Of a DNA stretch of 64,000 nucleotides, positions 26,597 through 36,488 are shown piece by piece (the stretch's first letter is position 1; each line of letters begins with the position of its first letter). The notes under the pieces were generated by a model that did no database searches, was not told where the DNA came from, and worked only from the letters and a program-made list of their open reading frames with translations. The stretch is from Mycoplasmatota bacterium (lineage in GTDB: Bacteria > Bacillota_I > Bacilli_A > RF39 > UBA660): positions 124,001 through 188,000 of the forward strand of contig JALFKQ010000026.1 of the NCBI GenBank assembly GCA_022774645.1, given 5' to 3'. The translations under genes were made by a program, and so were the position numbers.

Positions 26597-27356
26597 ATAA
26601 ATATGCTTTTAAGAATGGTGTAATTATATCACTAAAATATAGTGTTATAAGTGCTCCTATAAGAAGAAATGGTCCAAAAGGAATTATTCCTTCTTTGTTC
26701 TTTTTGCTTACTATTAATGAAAATGTAAGTCCTGTTACTGAAGCTATAAATAATGAAACAACACTATTCATAATTCCTATTGATAAACCTACAATTCCCA
26801 TTAATTTTATATCTCCATCTCCAAGTGATTCTTTTTTAAATAAAACATTTCCAAGCAATTTTATTAAATACATTAATATAAATATGATAGCACTTGCTAT
26901 AATATGTTTAAATACAATATCGGTGCTTTCAAAACATAATAATGTTATTACAATACCAATTCCTGAAAGAACAAGAACTCTATCAGATATATAAAAATAT
27001 AAGAAGTCACTTACTATTGTTACCATTAATGCACAAGTAAGTATTGTACTTATGAAAAAGTTTATTGTAAAACCAAATGATATATAGTTACATAAGAATA
27101 ATAATGCACATGCTATTTCAACAAATGGATAAATAAAATTTATTGGTTTATGACAGTAAGCACATTTACCACCAAGTGCTATATAAGATATTATCGGTAT
27201 ATTCATATACCATTTTAATGGTTTACCACAGTCATTACAGAAGCTGCTTGGATAGGTAGTTTTTATTTTGTTTGGTATTCTATAGCCCATACATCCTAAA
27301 AAACTACCCATTATTGCTCCTATCATTGTTACATAAATCATTGTAAATATTTCCAT
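26595..27356 (-). CDS. pilD: Prepilin leader peptidase / methylase
   Basis: 253 aa. A24 family aspartyl protease in the membrane that cleaves type IV prepilins after Gly and methylates the new N-terminus. The N-terminal cytoplasmic loop has the zinc-binding pairs CNDCG and CAYCH (about 40-70) of the bifunctional form. Catalytic aspartates are in VSDFLYFYISD (about 115-125) and GDGDIKL (about 178-184). About seven membrane helices. GGGGTGAAGGT precedes the ATG. 13 bases after pilC, with which it forms an operon. Confidence 0.95.
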   Translation of the reverse strand: MEIFTMIYVTMIGAIMGSFLGCMGYRIPNKIKTTYPSSFCNDCGKPLKWYMNIPIISYIALGGKCAYCHKPINFIYPFVEIACALLFLCNYISFGFTINFFISTILTCALMVTIVSDFLYFYISDRVLVLSGIGIVITLLCFESTDIVFKHIIASAIIFILMYLIKLLGNVLFKKESLGDGDIKLMGIVGLSIGIMNSVVSLFIASVTGLTFSLIVSKKNKEGIIPFGPFLLIGALITLYFSDIITPFLKAYL

Positions 27357-27369
27357 ACCTTCACCCCAA

Positions 27370-29202
27370 TTAGCTTATTGTTGAATAAATTCCGAACATT
27401 GGTACAACTACTGCAATTAGAATAAATCCTACAACTACTGCTAAGAATACTATTAATACTGGTTCAATGAATGTCTTTATCATATTAACACTATTCTTTT
27501 CTAATTTTTGATAATAATCGCCTATTTTTTCTAGCATATTTGCAAGTTCACCAGTTGATTCCCCGGTTAATATCATATAATATGCTACATCAGGTATTGC
27601 CCAGTTATCTTTAAATGATTCACTCATTTTTTCACCTTTTATTAGGTTATTTATTGTGTGATTCATTATAGATTTATAAATTTCATTATTAGTTATTTTT
27701 GCTAGTATATCAATACTATCAGTTAATAATACATTATTTTTTTGTAGTGTTGCAAATGTTCTTGCAAATAGTGACATTTCCTTATATATAAGAATATCTC
27801 CAACCACTGGCAATTTCATAAATATAGTTTGCATAAATGTTCTAAAGGCTTTTACTTTAATATATAATACTGCATAAAGTACTATAAATCCAATTATTCC
27901 AGTTATTAATGGAACATATTGTGTTCTTAAGAATGCTGATATTTTTAATGTAATTACTGTTACTACATTCAACTCTGCATTCATTGATTCATAAATACCA
28001 ACGAATCTAGGTACTATGAATGTAAGCATAAATATAACTATACCTATTGCAAATAATAATACTACACATGGATATGCCATAGCGCTTATTACAGCTCTCT
28101 TTGTATCTTCTACTTCTTGATAATAGTCAGCCATTTCATCTAATGTATCTTCAATATTACCAATAAGTTCTGATGATTTGATCATATTAACAAGTAATGC
28201 TGGAAAAACATTTCCTTGTTTTCTTAATGATTCACTAAAACTTTCTCCCATTGTAAGTTCATATATAAGTGATTCATAAACAGGTTTATATTTCTTTCTT
28301 TTATCTTGTTTTGCTAATATTTTTACAGCTTCTGTTAATGCTATACCTGCTCTAATATATGTTGATAATTGTGCGAGCCAGAATACTAAGTCTTTAATTT
28401 TCATTTTTTGTTTAAATGCAGTTGCATCTGCATGTAAAAAATTAATAGACCAATTTGTTGCTATTTCATAAACTATATAACCTTCATCTGTTAAATATGA
28501 ATAAACATCCATTTTTGAAAAAGCTGGGAAATAACCTTTAATAAGTTTTCCATCTTTTCCTCTAACTAAGTATCTATATGTTTGTTTTGTGGCTGATTTT
28601 ACTGCATCAACACCATTTGGATCTAGTGTTAATACTACCAAACTTGCTTCTTTTTTAGCTCTTGCTTCTTTTACAAATGATAGATTTTCATATTTTTCAG
28701 TAATATAATCAGCAAGTGTCTTCGTAAGTGATTTACTTCCGAGTGCTTTTTCTGTTGCCAAAGCTTTTTTAGCTTTTTGTGCTTCTTGATAAGCTTTATA
28801 TTTTTTATAATATTTATAAACTACTTTACTACATTTATCATATAAAAACATAGGTAAATCAACAAATATCATTGAAAAAATATATATAAATCCGCTATAA
28901 CATGAAAAAAGCATAACATATAGTTCTCCAAATACACCTTTGAAACACAATTTCCATAAGAATACTATTATATTTCTCATTCCCCAGTATGTATATGAAA
29001 CAAATGAAACTATAAATGATACAAGAATATCAAAAAGGCCAAATATTCCTAAACCAATTGATTTAATTAAAACTATTATTTCATTTATAATAAATTTTAT
29101 TGGATTTATTCTTGGCTTTTTAGTAGTTTTTTTATTAATAGTATTTTTTTTCTTTGCATCTTTTTTATTAGTTTTGACTTTTTTTTCTTTTTCTTTAGCC
29201 AT
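27370..29202 (-). CDS. pilC: Type IV pilus assembly inner-membrane protein PilC/GspF
   Basis: 610 aa, longer than the usual 400. The C-terminal 350 residues are two T2SSF domains: LVFWLAQLSTYIRAGIAL with its membrane helices, and the repeat EMSLFARTFATLQKNNVLL, each followed by GES(F)S- or TGE-type motifs (ELIGN, GESTGELANML). PilC is the membrane platform of pilus assembly. The N-terminal 200 residues are a Lys-rich tail, membrane-associated hydrophobic stretches (about 30-110) and a coiled segment, an extension not present in standard PilC. TATAAT lies at 29234-29239. The ATPases PilB/PilT are not in this window. Confidence 0.93.
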   Translation of the reverse strand: MAKEKEKKVKTNKKDAKKKNTINKKTTKKPRINPIKFIINEIIVLIKSIGLGIFGLFDILVSFIVSFVSYTYWGMRNIIVFLWKLCFKGVFGELYVMLFSCYSGFIYIFSMIFVDLPMFLYDKCSKVVYKYYKKYKAYQEAQKAKKALATEKALGSKSLTKTLADYITEKYENLSFVKEARAKKEASLVVLTLDPNGVDAVKSATKQTYRYLVRGKDGKLIKGYFPAFSKMDVYSYLTDEGYIVYEIATNWSINFLHADATAFKQKMKIKDLVFWLAQLSTYIRAGIALTEAVKILAKQDKRKKYKPVYESLIYELTMGESFSESLRKQGNVFPALLVNMIKSSELIGNIEDTLDEMADYYQEVEDTKRAVISAMAYPCVVLLFAIGIVIFMLTFIVPRFVGIYESMNAELNVVTVITLKISAFLRTQYVPLITGIIGFIVLYAVLYIKVKAFRTFMQTIFMKLPVVGDILIYKEMSLFARTFATLQKNNVLLTDSIDILAKITNNEIYKSIMNHTINNLIKGEKMSESFKDNWAIPDVAYYMILTGESTGELANMLEKIGDYYQKLEKNSVNMIKTFIEPVLIVFLAVVVGFILIAVVVPMFGIYSTIS

Positions 29203-29316
29203 ACTATCAGTTCCTTCTTATTCTACTATATCGATTATAACATATTAAATTGAAAATAAAAACATATTTTTTAACTTTTTTTAACACATTTAAATATAAT
29301 ATTATAGGTGAATAAT

Positions 29317-29559
29317 ATGAATAGTAATTTACTGGGCATTTTGAAAGGAATTAAAATTTCTAATATAGTATCAAACACTAATAAAACTTTAGGAGTGGTT
29401 AAAAAAATTATACCAGTATACAAAGAAATTAGACCTTATGTTAATCACGAAAAGAGTTTATTTAAGAAGGATGATAAAGTTTTAGACAATATAAAAGAAA
29501 GTAATGGAGTAGATGTAAGAAATGATTCATACAATGATACTCTTACTTTCTTTCATTAA
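29317..29559 (+). CDS. Small YqfQ-like protein (tentative)
   Basis: 80 aa from ATG 29317; AGGTGA (29306-29311) fixes this start, and TATAAT lies at 29295-29300. The segment [20 protein letters not shown] followed by RPYV resembles the NTQK...P...YGP motif of the YqfQ/VrrA spore-related family, but the match is short. No membrane helix. Its stop overlaps the lepA stop tail to tail by 3-4 bases in a shared TTAA. Confidence 0.5.
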   Translation: MNSNLLGILKGIKISNIVSNTNKTLGVVKKIIPVYKEIRPYVNHEKSLFKKDDKVLDNIKESNGVDVRNDSYNDTLTFFH

Positions 29560-31346
29560 TCATCATTTACTGAGTCTGTACTAAGTATTGTTAGAAAAGC
29601 TTCTTGTGGTATTGAAACACTACCAACTTGTTTCATTCTTTTTTTACCTTCTTTTTGTTTTTCTAAAAGTTTTCTCTTTCTTGAAACATCTCCACCATAA
29701 CATTTAGCAAGTACATTCTTTTTCATAGCACTTATATCTTCTCTTGCAATTACTTTTGAGCCAATACAAGCTTGTATTGGTACTTGAAACATTTGTCTTG
29801 GTATTATTTTTTTTAAGTTTTCACATATAACTTTACCTCTTTTATATGCAAAGTCTTTATGAACTATAATACTAAGTGCATCTATTATTTCTCCATTTAA
29901 TAATATATCCATTTTAACAAGTTTACTTTCAAAATTACCAATAAACTCATAATCAAAAGATGCATAACCTTTTGTATAACTTTTTAGTTTATCAAAGAAA
30001 TCATATACTATTTCTGAAAGTGGTAAATCATATGTAATATTAACTCTTGTTGAATCTATATACGACATATTTTTGTATATACCTCTTTTATCTTGACAAA
30101 GTTCCATTATTGAACCTACATATTCACTTGGAACATATATATTTGCCTTAACAAACGGTTCTAATATTTTTGATACTTTTGCTGGATCAGGCATTTTTGA
30201 TGGAGAGTCTATCATTACAGTTTCTCCATCACTTTTAATAACTTCATATATAACAGAAGGACTAGTTGCAATAATATCAATATTGAATTCTCTTTCTATT
30301 CTCTCTTCTATTATTTCCATATGAAGTAGCCCTAAAAAACCACATCTAAATCCAAAGCCTAAGGCAACTGATGTTTCTGGTTCGAACACTAGTGCTGAAT
30401 CACTTAGTTTTAATTTTAACAAAGCTTCTTTTAGTTGATTATATTTAGAACTGTCTATTGGATATATTCCACTATAAACCATTGGTATAACATGTTTATA
30501 TCCAGGAAGTGCATCTACTGTTTCACCATCAATACAAATTGTATCTCCAACTTCTACCTCTGTAATACTTTTAATTGAGGCACTTAAGAATCCTACTTCT
30601 CCACTGGTTAGTTCTTTTTTCTTTACTTCGTGTGGTGTATGTTTTCCAAGTTCTAATACTTCATAAACAGCATTACTATTTATAAATCTTATTTTATCTC
30701 CTACTTTAACAGTACCATCCATTATTCTTATAAGTATAACTACACCTTTATAAGGATCAAAGTAACTATCAAAGATTAATGCTCTTAATTTATTACTATT
30801 ACTTTTTGGAGATGGAATTCTTTCAATTACAGCATCAAGTAGCTTATCTACACCTTCACCAGTTTTACCTGAACAGCATATTATTTCATCTCTATCAAAT
30901 CCTATTGTATTAACAAGTTCATCTTTAACTCTTTCAGGATCAGCATTAGGTAAATCTATTTTATTAATTACAGGTATTATTTTTAAATTAGCCTCTAGTG
31001 CTAAGTAAAGATTAGCTAAAGTTTGTGCCTCTATACCTTGTGTAGCATCAACTACTAATATTGCTCCTTCGCAAGCAGCTAAACTCCTGCTTACTTCATA
31101 ACTGAAATCTACATGACCTGGTGTATCTATTAAATGCAAAGTATATCCTTTATATTTAAGTTCAACAGCATTTAATTTAATAGTTATTCCTCTTTCTCTT
31201 TCAAGATCCATAGAATCAAGTATTTGAGCTTTCTTCTCTCTTTCTGTTACTGCATGACAAATATCAAGTATTCTATCAGCTAGAGTACTCTTTCCATGAT
31301 CTATATGAGCTATTATACAAAAATTTTTTATTTTATCTCTTTCCAT
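29556..31346 (-). CDS. lepA: Elongation factor 4 (back-translocase LepA)
   Basis: 596 aa from ATG 31346, which gives the family's normal start [20 protein letters not shown]. GTPase motifs: P-loop [27 protein letters not shown]. Domains II, III, V and the unique LepA C-terminal domain (ending near [20 protein letters not shown]) follow. EF4 remodels stalled ribosomes. There is no ribosome binding site: TAAAAT ends 7 bases before the ATG and pairs with TTGTAT 17 bases upstream, so the mRNA may be leaderless. Start codons 9 and 12 codons upstream are possible but do not match the family. Confidence 0.95.
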   Translation of the reverse strand: MERDKIKNFCIIAHIDHGKSTLADRILDICHAVTEREKKAQILDSMDLERERGITIKLNAVELKYKGYTLHLIDTPGHVDFSYEVSRSLAACEGAILVVDATQGIEAQTLANLYLALEANLKIIPVINKIDLPNADPERVKDELVNTIGFDRDEIICCSGKTGEGVDKLLDAVIERIPSPKSNSNKLRALIFDSYFDPYKGVVILIRIMDGTVKVGDKIRFINSNAVYEVLELGKHTPHEVKKKELTSGEVGFLSASIKSITEVEVGDTICIDGETVDALPGYKHVIPMVYSGIYPIDSSKYNQLKEALLKLKLSDSALVFEPETSVALGFGFRCGFLGLLHMEIIEERIEREFNIDIIATSPSVIYEVIKSDGETVMIDSPSKMPDPAKVSKILEPFVKANIYVPSEYVGSIMELCQDKRGIYKNMSYIDSTRVNITYDLPLSEIVYDFFDKLKSYTKGYASFDYEFIGNFESKLVKMDILLNGEIIDALSIIVHKDFAYKRGKVICENLKKIIPRQMFQVPIQACIGSKVIAREDISAMKKNVLAKCYGGDVSRKRKLLEKQKEGKKRMKQVGSVSIPQEAFLTILSTDSVNDD

Positions 31347-31353
31347 AAGAAAT

Positions 31354-31382
31354 ATTTTAACAAAATTATCCATAAAATACAA
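31354..31382 (-). promoter_or_regulatory. Probable promoter of lepA (leaderless)
   Basis: TTGTAT (31377-31382), 17-base spacer, TAAAAT (31354-31359) on the minus strand, 7 bases before the ATG. A second TATAAT lies at 31382-31387 without a good -35. Confidence 0.4.
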
Positions 31383-31396
31383 TTATATATTAAACT

Positions 31397-31423
31397 AAAA
31401 ATGAACTATTTCTAGTTCATTTT
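31397..31423 (-). terminator. Terminator of the third sigma gene
   Basis: AAAATGAACTA / TAGTTCATTTT 11-bp stem, 4-base loop, then TTTTTAG on the minus strand; contains part of the stop codon at 31422. Confidence 0.8.
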
Positions 31424-32642
31424 ATTTATATCTTCTTACTAACTTAACTCCAGGTTCATCATTTTCAGGATTAAATGATTTGATTTCTCTGTTTGATCTT
31501 AATCTTCTTATTGCTTTTGCTTCTATTTGTCTTACTCTTTCTCTTGTTACACCCATCATTTTTCCTATTTCTTCTAGTGTGTATCTTCTTGGCATATCGA
31601 TTCCAAATCTACATTTTAATACCATTTTTTCTCTTTCTGATAATGGTACTTTATCAAATACTGCTGATTTAAAATCTCTTAAATATAAAGCATCTTCAAT
31701 AGAATTATCATTATATGTTGGGTCTTCGATAAAGCTTTCTAATTCGTCTCCGTCTTCTTCTCCTTCATTTCTTACTGGTTGAGATAATGAAACAACTCCT
31801 TGAGCGGCCAGTTTTCTTTCTCTAACTGCTTCTTCTGTTATGCCTAATAAATCAGCTAAATATTTATCACTAGGCTCTTCACCATGCTCTGATATATAAT
31901 TAGTTATTGCTACATGCATTTTTCTTAAATTATCATGTAAATGAACTGGTATTCTTATTGTTCTTGATTGATCAGCAATACCTCTTGTTATTGCTTGTCT
32001 AATCCACCAAGTAGCATAAGTACTAAATTTATATCCTAATGTGTAATCATATTTATCAGCAGCTTTCATAAGTCCTATATTACCTTCTTGAATTAAATCT
32101 TCAAATGATAATGTATCTGATAAGTTAGCATATTTTTTAGCAATAGATACAACTAATCTTAAATTACATTTAACTAATTCTTGTTTTGCTTGTTCATCGC
32201 CTTCTGCAACTCTTTTACCAAGTTCGATTTCTTCTTCTCTTGTTAATAATTCACTATCTAATTCTCTTAAATATAATTTTACATTATCAAGGCTACTAAT
32301 ATCTTCAGGTATAAATTCTTCATCTTTTGATATACCTTCTTCTGATTTTCCATTTTTAATTTCTTCTTCAGTATTATTCATTAAATAATATGATGAAATT
32401 AAGACAGCAATATTATCATTATTAAATGATTCAATGTCACCTTTTTCATTCAAATCATTTAAAGCAGCTGTCATTTCATTTAATTCAGGACTTTCTGCTA
32501 ACAAAGCTGTTACTAATTTAGAATCTAATTTATATTTTTTACTATCTAAATATGTAACTAAATTTCTCCAGTTTTTTAATTGTACAGACGAACTGCCACT
32601 TATAAAATTATTTCTTATAAATTCTAATATTTCCTTCTTCAT
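31422..32642 (-). CDS. rpoD: Primary-type RNA polymerase sigma factor
   Basis: 406 aa from ATG 32642 with AGGGGTGA upstream. After a 110-residue helical N-terminal domain and an acidic linker come region 1.2 (about 118-150), region 2 (about 160-235: [38 protein letters not shown]), region 3 (about 240-290) and region 4 (about 330-390: [11 protein letters not shown]). Of the three adjacent paralogs it is closest to the RpoD consensus in regions 2.4 and 4.2, so I call it the likely housekeeping factor. There is no dnaG next to it, unlike in most Bacillota. Two tandem promoters, each with the same 17-base palindrome, lie upstream. Confidence 0.88.
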   Translation of the reverse strand: MKKEILEFIRNNFISGSSSVQLKNWRNLVTYLDSKKYKLDSKLVTALLAESPELNEMTAALNDLNEKGDIESFNNDNIAVLISSYYLMNNTEEEIKNGKSEEGISKDEEFIPEDISSLDNVKLYLRELDSELLTREEEIELGKRVAEGDEQAKQELVKCNLRLVVSIAKKYANLSDTLSFEDLIQEGNIGLMKAADKYDYTLGYKFSTYATWWIRQAITRGIADQSRTIRIPVHLHDNLRKMHVAITNYISEHGEEPSDKYLADLLGITEEAVRERKLAAQGVVSLSQPVRNEGEEDGDELESFIEDPTYNDNSIEDALYLRDFKSAVFDKVPLSEREKMVLKCRFGIDMPRRYTLEEIGKMMGVTRERVRQIEAKAIRRLRSNREIKSFNPENDEPGVKLVRRYK

Positions 32643-32670
32643 TTTTATTTTCACCCCTAAATTCCTGCAT

Positions 32671-32699
32671 ATTATAGCATATTTGTACTTAAAATACAA
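32671..32699 (-). promoter_or_regulatory. Proximal promoter of rpoD-type gene with palindrome
   Basis: TTGTAT (32694-32699), 17-base spacer, TATAAT (32671-32676). The palindrome TTGTA-N7-TACAA (32683-32699) covers the -35 and the first part of the spacer. Confidence 0.7.
32683..32699. repeat. 17-base palindromic element, copy 1
   Basis: TTGTACTTAAAATACAA. Outer five bases form an inverted repeat; placed over the -35 of the proximal rpoD promoter. Confidence 0.65.
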
Positions 32700-32756
32700 G
32701 TTTTTTTAAGTACTATAATTTGTTTTATCTCTTATACCCCTCTTGAATAATTATGT

Positions 32757-32785
32757 ATTATAACACACTTGTATCAAAAATGCAA
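32757..32785 (-). promoter_or_regulatory. Distal promoter of rpoD-type gene with palindrome
   Basis: TTGCAT (32780-32785), 17-base spacer, TATAAT (32757-32762). The near-palindrome TTGTATCAAAAATGCAA occupies 32769-32785, in the same place as in the proximal promoter and in the promoter at 35016. Confidence 0.7.
32769..32785. repeat. 17-base palindromic element, copy 2
   Basis: TTGTATCAAAAATGCAA, one base different from copy 3; placed over the -35 of the distal rpoD promoter. Confidence 0.65.
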
Positions 32786-32801
32786 CTAGATTTTAAAGAA
32801 A

Positions 32802-32825
32802 TAAAAAGCGATACTATCGCCTTTA
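32802..32825 (-). terminator. Terminator of the second sigma gene
   Basis: GCGAT / ATCGC stem with loop AGT, flanked by A/T pairs, then TTTTTATTT on the minus strand; overlaps the stop codon at 32823. Confidence 0.75.
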
Positions 32826-33758
32826 TTTACATTTTAATACTAATTGTTGTTTTCTTTCTTGACCAAAGTCTTTAATCTCTTCACTATTTCTTAACTTTTT
32901 TAGTGCTCCTATCTCTAATTGTCTAATTCTCTCTCTTGTTAGTCCTAACATATTGCCTACTTCTTCTAATGTTTCTTTTGTTTCACCTTCAAATCCATAT
33001 CTATGCTTGATAATGAATTTTTCTCTTTCAGTTAATATGTCTGAATCAAATATTACAGAATTAAAACTACTATAAAATGTTTCGTTTTCAAAATCAAAAA
33101 TTGCTGATTTTGAGTCTGCTACAAATTCTCCTAATGAACCACCTTCTTCTCCATCATTTCTATTTTTTGATAGCGGTTGTGAAAATGATAATGGTTCTTG
33201 CATTGCTACTTTTAGTTTTCTAACCTTTTCTAATGGTATATCTAATATATCTGAAATCGTTTCATCATTTGGTTCAAACCCATGTTCTTCTTGATAATCA
33301 TGAGTTAATTTATTAATTCTTTTTACATCTTCAAATATATAAACAGGTAATCTGACGGTTTTAGATTTATCTGCTATTGCTCTTGTTATTGCTTGTCTTA
33401 TCCACCAAACAGCATGTGTTATAAACTTTGTTCCCATTCTATAATCATAAGTTTCTACTGCTTGAATCAATCCAATGTTTCCCTCTTGTATTAAATCTAA
33501 CATTGAAAGTGTTCCAGAGTTTTTTGCATATTTTTTAGCCACATAAATAACTATAGGTAAATTTGATTCTATTAGTTTTCTTTTTGCTTCTAAGGATCCA
33601 CTTAATACTTTTTTTCCTAACTTTTTTTCTTCTTCGTGTGTTAATCTGTCAAACTTTATTGTTTCTTCAAGATCTTTTAAATACAAATCCATATCATCAA
33701 GAGTACTAATATTTATATTCTTATAATATTCTGAATTTTCCTTTTTAACTTCTTCCAT
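32823..33758 (-). CDS. Sigma-70 family alternative sigma factor
   Basis: 311 aa, without the 110-residue N-terminal domain of its neighbours. Region 1.2/2.1 at about 25-60, region 2 at about 65-135 with changed key residues ([24 protein letters not shown] where the paralogs have [11 protein letters not shown], and [12 protein letters not shown] where they have SRTIRIP), region 3 at about 140-185 and region 4 at about 240-295 ([11 protein letters not shown]). The altered region 2.3/2.4 suggests a different -10 specificity. AAGGAG precedes the ATG. It lies 27 bases after the first sigma gene with no terminator between, so the two are one operon. Confidence 0.9.
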   Translation of the reverse strand: MEEVKKENSEYYKNINISTLDDMDLYLKDLEETIKFDRLTHEEEKKLGKKVLSGSLEAKRKLIESNLPIVIYVAKKYAKNSGTLSMLDLIQEGNIGLIQAVETYDYRMGTKFITHAVWWIRQAITRAIADKSKTVRLPVYIFEDVKRINKLTHDYQEEHGFEPNDETISDILDIPLEKVRKLKVAMQEPLSFSQPLSKNRNDGEEGGSLGEFVADSKSAIFDFENETFYSSFNSVIFDSDILTEREKFIIKHRYGFEGETKETLEEVGNMLGLTRERIRQLEIGALKKLRNSEEIKDFGQERKQQLVLKCK

Positions 33759-33785
33759 CTTTTCTCCTTATTATAATTATATAAC

Positions 33786-34988
33786 TTATCTATAATTTAC
33801 CAATTGTAATTTTTTTGATTCTGGACAATAACTTCTAATTTCTTTATTGACTTTTAGTTTTATAAGTGCTTTTCCTTCTATTTGTCTAATTCTTTCTCTA
33901 GTTATTCCGAATATTTTTCCTATTTCTTCTAATGTGTATCTTTTTCCATTTGTTCCAATTCCGTATCTATACTTTATAACTTCTTTTTCTCTTTCTGTTA
34001 AAGTGCTTCTTTCAAAAACTGCTGCTAAGAAGTCTTTATAATACACATTATCTGTAAAATCGTCATCATTAATATCTGGATCTTTTATGAAATTTCCAAG
34101 TTCTTCACTTTCTTCAGTATCGTTTGTTCTTATTGGTTGTGATAAAGATAGTGTATCTTGCATAATCATTTTTCTTTCTCTTATAGTTTCAACTGAAACA
34201 TCAAACATATCTGCAAGCATTTGGTCACTTGGTTCTTCTCCATTATTTGTTATATATCTTGAAATAACAGCACTCATTTTTTTAATTTGTTCATATAAAT
34301 GAGATGGAATTCTTATTGTTCTTGATTGGTCTGCTATTGCTCTTATAATTCCTTGTCTTATCCACCATGTTGCATAAGTGCTAAATCTATATCCTAAACT
34401 ATAATCATATTTTTCCACTGCCTTCATAAGTCCTATATTACCTTCTTGAATCAAATCAAGAATAGTTAAAGAACCAGCATTACCATTATATTTTTTAGCT
34501 ATTGAAACAACTAATCTTAAATTACTTTCAATAAGTTTCTTTTTAGCTTTTTCATCACCCATTGATATTTTTTTACCTAATTCTAATTCTTCATCAGCAG
34601 TTAATAATTTACTAGTTGCTATTTCTCTTAAGTATAATCTAACATCATCTATATCATTAACATCATAATCAGTATAATCAAAATCATTACTTTTTTCTTC
34701 TTTTTCTGTATTTTCTTTGTTATTCATTAGATAATATGCAGATACAAGCATACTTACATTTTCATTATTAACTAGATCAACATCACCTTTTTCAATTAGT
34801 TCATTTAGTGTAGAGGCTAGTTTATTTAATTTCTTATTTTTATTTAATAATTCTTGTGTGGTTTTAAAGTCTAATACATATTTTTTATTATTTAAAAATT
34901 CAATTAATTTTTTGAAATTCTTTAATTGTTCTACTGTTGGTCCATCAGTAAAGTTTTGTGATATAAATTCATTTATTTCTTTTTCCAT
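33786..34988 (-). CDS. Sigma-70 family sigma factor, paralog of the 31422 gene
   Basis: 400 aa from ATG 34988 with GGGGGA upstream. It shares the N-terminal 100-residue domain of the 31422 protein ([11 protein letters not shown] with [24 protein letters not shown] with IAVLISSYYLMNN), then region 1.2 at about 115-145, region 2 at about 155-230 ([40 protein letters not shown]), region 3 and region 4 ([11 protein letters not shown]). The strong similarity across the whole length indicates gene duplication. First gene of a two-gene sigma operon from the promoter at 35016-35044. Confidence 0.92.
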   Translation of the reverse strand: MEKEINEFISQNFTDGPTVEQLKNFKKLIEFLNNKKYVLDFKTTQELLNKNKKLNKLASTLNELIEKGDVDLVNNENVSMLVSAYYLMNNKENTEKEEKSNDFDYTDYDVNDIDDVRLYLREIATSKLLTADEELELGKKISMGDEKAKKKLIESNLRLVVSIAKKYNGNAGSLTILDLIQEGNIGLMKAVEKYDYSLGYRFSTYATWWIRQGIIRAIADQSRTIRIPSHLYEQIKKMSAVISRYITNNGEEPSDQMLADMFDVSVETIRERKMIMQDTLSLSQPIRTNDTEESEELGNFIKDPDINDDDFTDNVYYKDFLAAVFERSTLTEREKEVIKYRYGIGTNGKRYTLEEIGKIFGITRERIRQIEGKALIKLKVNKEIRSYCPESKKLQLVNYR

Positions 34989-35015
34989 ATTCTTTTTCCC
35001 CCTAAATGTTCGTAT

Positions 35016-35044
35016 ATTATAACATATTTGTATCAAAAATACAA
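35016..35044 (-). promoter_or_regulatory. Promoter of the two-gene sigma operon with palindrome
   Basis: TTGTAT (35039-35044), 17-base spacer, TATAAT (35016-35021) on the minus strand. The perfect palindrome TTGTAT-CAAAA-ATACAA occupies 35028-35044. Confidence 0.75.
35028..35044. repeat. 17-base palindromic element, copy 3
   Basis: TTGTATCAAAAATACAA, perfect 6-bp arms; placed over the -35 of the sigma operon promoter. Confidence 0.7.
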
Positions 35045-35060
35045 TCGGTTACTTTTTCAA

Positions 35061-35084
35061 TTAAAAAGCAACCTAAGTTGCTTT
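35061..35084 (-). terminator. Terminator of the 35083 gene
   Basis: AAAGCAAC / GTTGCTTT 8-bp stem with a 4-base loop, then TTTTTAA on the minus strand; overlaps the stop codon. Confidence 0.8.
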
Positions 35085-36426
35085 ATTTCTTTATAGTTCC
35101 TTGACTTAATATTTTTTTCTTACTAGCTAAATATTTTCTATATAATTCTTCTTTTGCTATCTGAAGATATTTTTCATCTTCACTTCTTGCATTTGAACAA
35201 TCTTTTACTGTTATTGCCCCTCCATTTGATTTTATAGCTAATGAAGACTGTTGTTTAATGGTATCAATCATACCATTTATTCTACTTACACCTTCTCTGT
35301 ATGCTTCAATAGATATTCTATCTCCGCCAACCATTCCTCCATTATTAATATCCTTGAATTTTGTATAATCGCCATCTATATTATATATATTTAATAATGA
35401 TAATATATCATTAGATGTTTTAATTATTCCTGGTTTTTTGCTTACATCTGCAACAGCCATAATCATATTATGATATTCTGCGATTGATGCATCTAATAAT
35501 TTATTAAATGTTTTATAATCGCCTTTTGGACCTTTATAGTATTTACTATCATAACCACTACATTTTAAATCACTTATTGCACCAATTAGGCTAGTCAATC
35601 TTGTCATATAGCTTGAAGATGATATTCTATATGGTTTTCTTGTGGCTAGAACAGGTTTTGAATAGATACTATCTTCAATGCTTTCAACATTTAATAATAA
35701 TTTAATTCCTTCATTACCACAAATTCTTCTTATACCTTCTTCTCTTCTAACAGAATAAGCATATATTTTTTTTCTTAATTCTTTTGCTTCTTCACTGTAC
35801 TGGTTTAGACTATAATATTTTTCTTTAAGTTCACAAATTGCTTTATTAATTATTTCTATATTTTTTATATCATTGTCTCTATATAGATTTGGATCTGTTT
35901 GATATGTCTTAGGTGTTTGTTGTTTTATTTCTGGTTTTCTTTCTGTAGGAATTACAGTTCTTTCTTGTTTTTTAACTGTTGGTATTGGTGTATTTATGTG
36001 AGTTACTGTAGTATTTTTTTCCTGTGTTTGTTGTTTAAAAGGTGCATCCATTTCATTAACAAAGTTATACATAAATAAGTTAGCTAATCTTAAAGCTTCC
36101 ATTTGTTCAGTTATTAAATCTTTATTTTGTGATGTTGCTTTTTTACTTGCAAGCTCTTTATATTCTTGTCTGATTTGATTGACTCTTGAAACTATTTTAG
36201 CCCTGATTACATTTAATTCAGCTCTTGAGTTACATTGCCTTATTTGATTATAGTAATTAGTCATTAAACTGTAATTTTCATTTTTCTTCTTAGCAATAGA
36301 TACAAGTGTTTTGTTTGATTTTGCTTTGTTTGCAAATAACAAGCATTCATTGTATTCATTTGTAACTAAAGCATAAAGTTTATTTGCTATTTGATTTCTA
36401 ATTTTTATAAATTCTTTATCATTCAC
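35083..36426 (-). CDS. Two-part helical protein of unknown function
   Basis: 447 aa from GTG 36426 with GGAG upstream. Residues 1-125 are helical and basic; 130-180 is a Pro/Thr/Gln/Lys-rich linker (TPIPTVKKQ, TERKPEIKQQTPKTYQ); 185-447 is a second mostly helical domain with a Ser/Tyr-rich centre (SSSSYMTRLTSLIGAIS) and a Gly-rich turn (INNGGMVGGDRISIEAY). No signal peptide, membrane helix or enzyme motif. I do not recognise the family. It is a single-gene unit between terminators, upstream of the sigma cluster. Confidence 0.75.
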   Translation of the reverse strand: MNDKEFIKIRNQIANKLYALVTNEYNECLLFANKAKSNKTLVSIAKKKNENYSLMTNYYNQIRQCNSRAELNVIRAKIVSRVNQIRQEYKELASKKATSQNKDLITEQMEALRLANLFMYNFVNEMDAPFKQQTQEKNTTVTHINTPIPTVKKQERTVIPTERKPEIKQQTPKTYQTDPNLYRDNDIKNIEIINKAICELKEKYYSLNQYSEEAKELRKKIYAYSVRREEGIRRICGNEGIKLLLNVESIEDSIYSKPVLATRKPYRISSSSYMTRLTSLIGAISDLKCSGYDSKYYKGPKGDYKTFNKLLDASIAEYHNMIMAVADVSKKPGIIKTSNDILSLLNIYNIDGDYTKFKDINNGGMVGGDRISIEAYREGVSRINGMIDTIKQQSSLAIKSNGGAITVKDCSNARSEDEKYLQIAKEELYRKYLASKKKILSQGTIKK

Positions 36427-36488
36427 TTATATCATCTCCACTAATCAGTTACCATATCTTCTATAATATTTTAACATAAATATCAAAT

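Noticed and set aside
29556..29559. Shared TTAA giving stop codons on both strands as a special element
   Set aside because: Compact tail-to-tail gene packing explains it.
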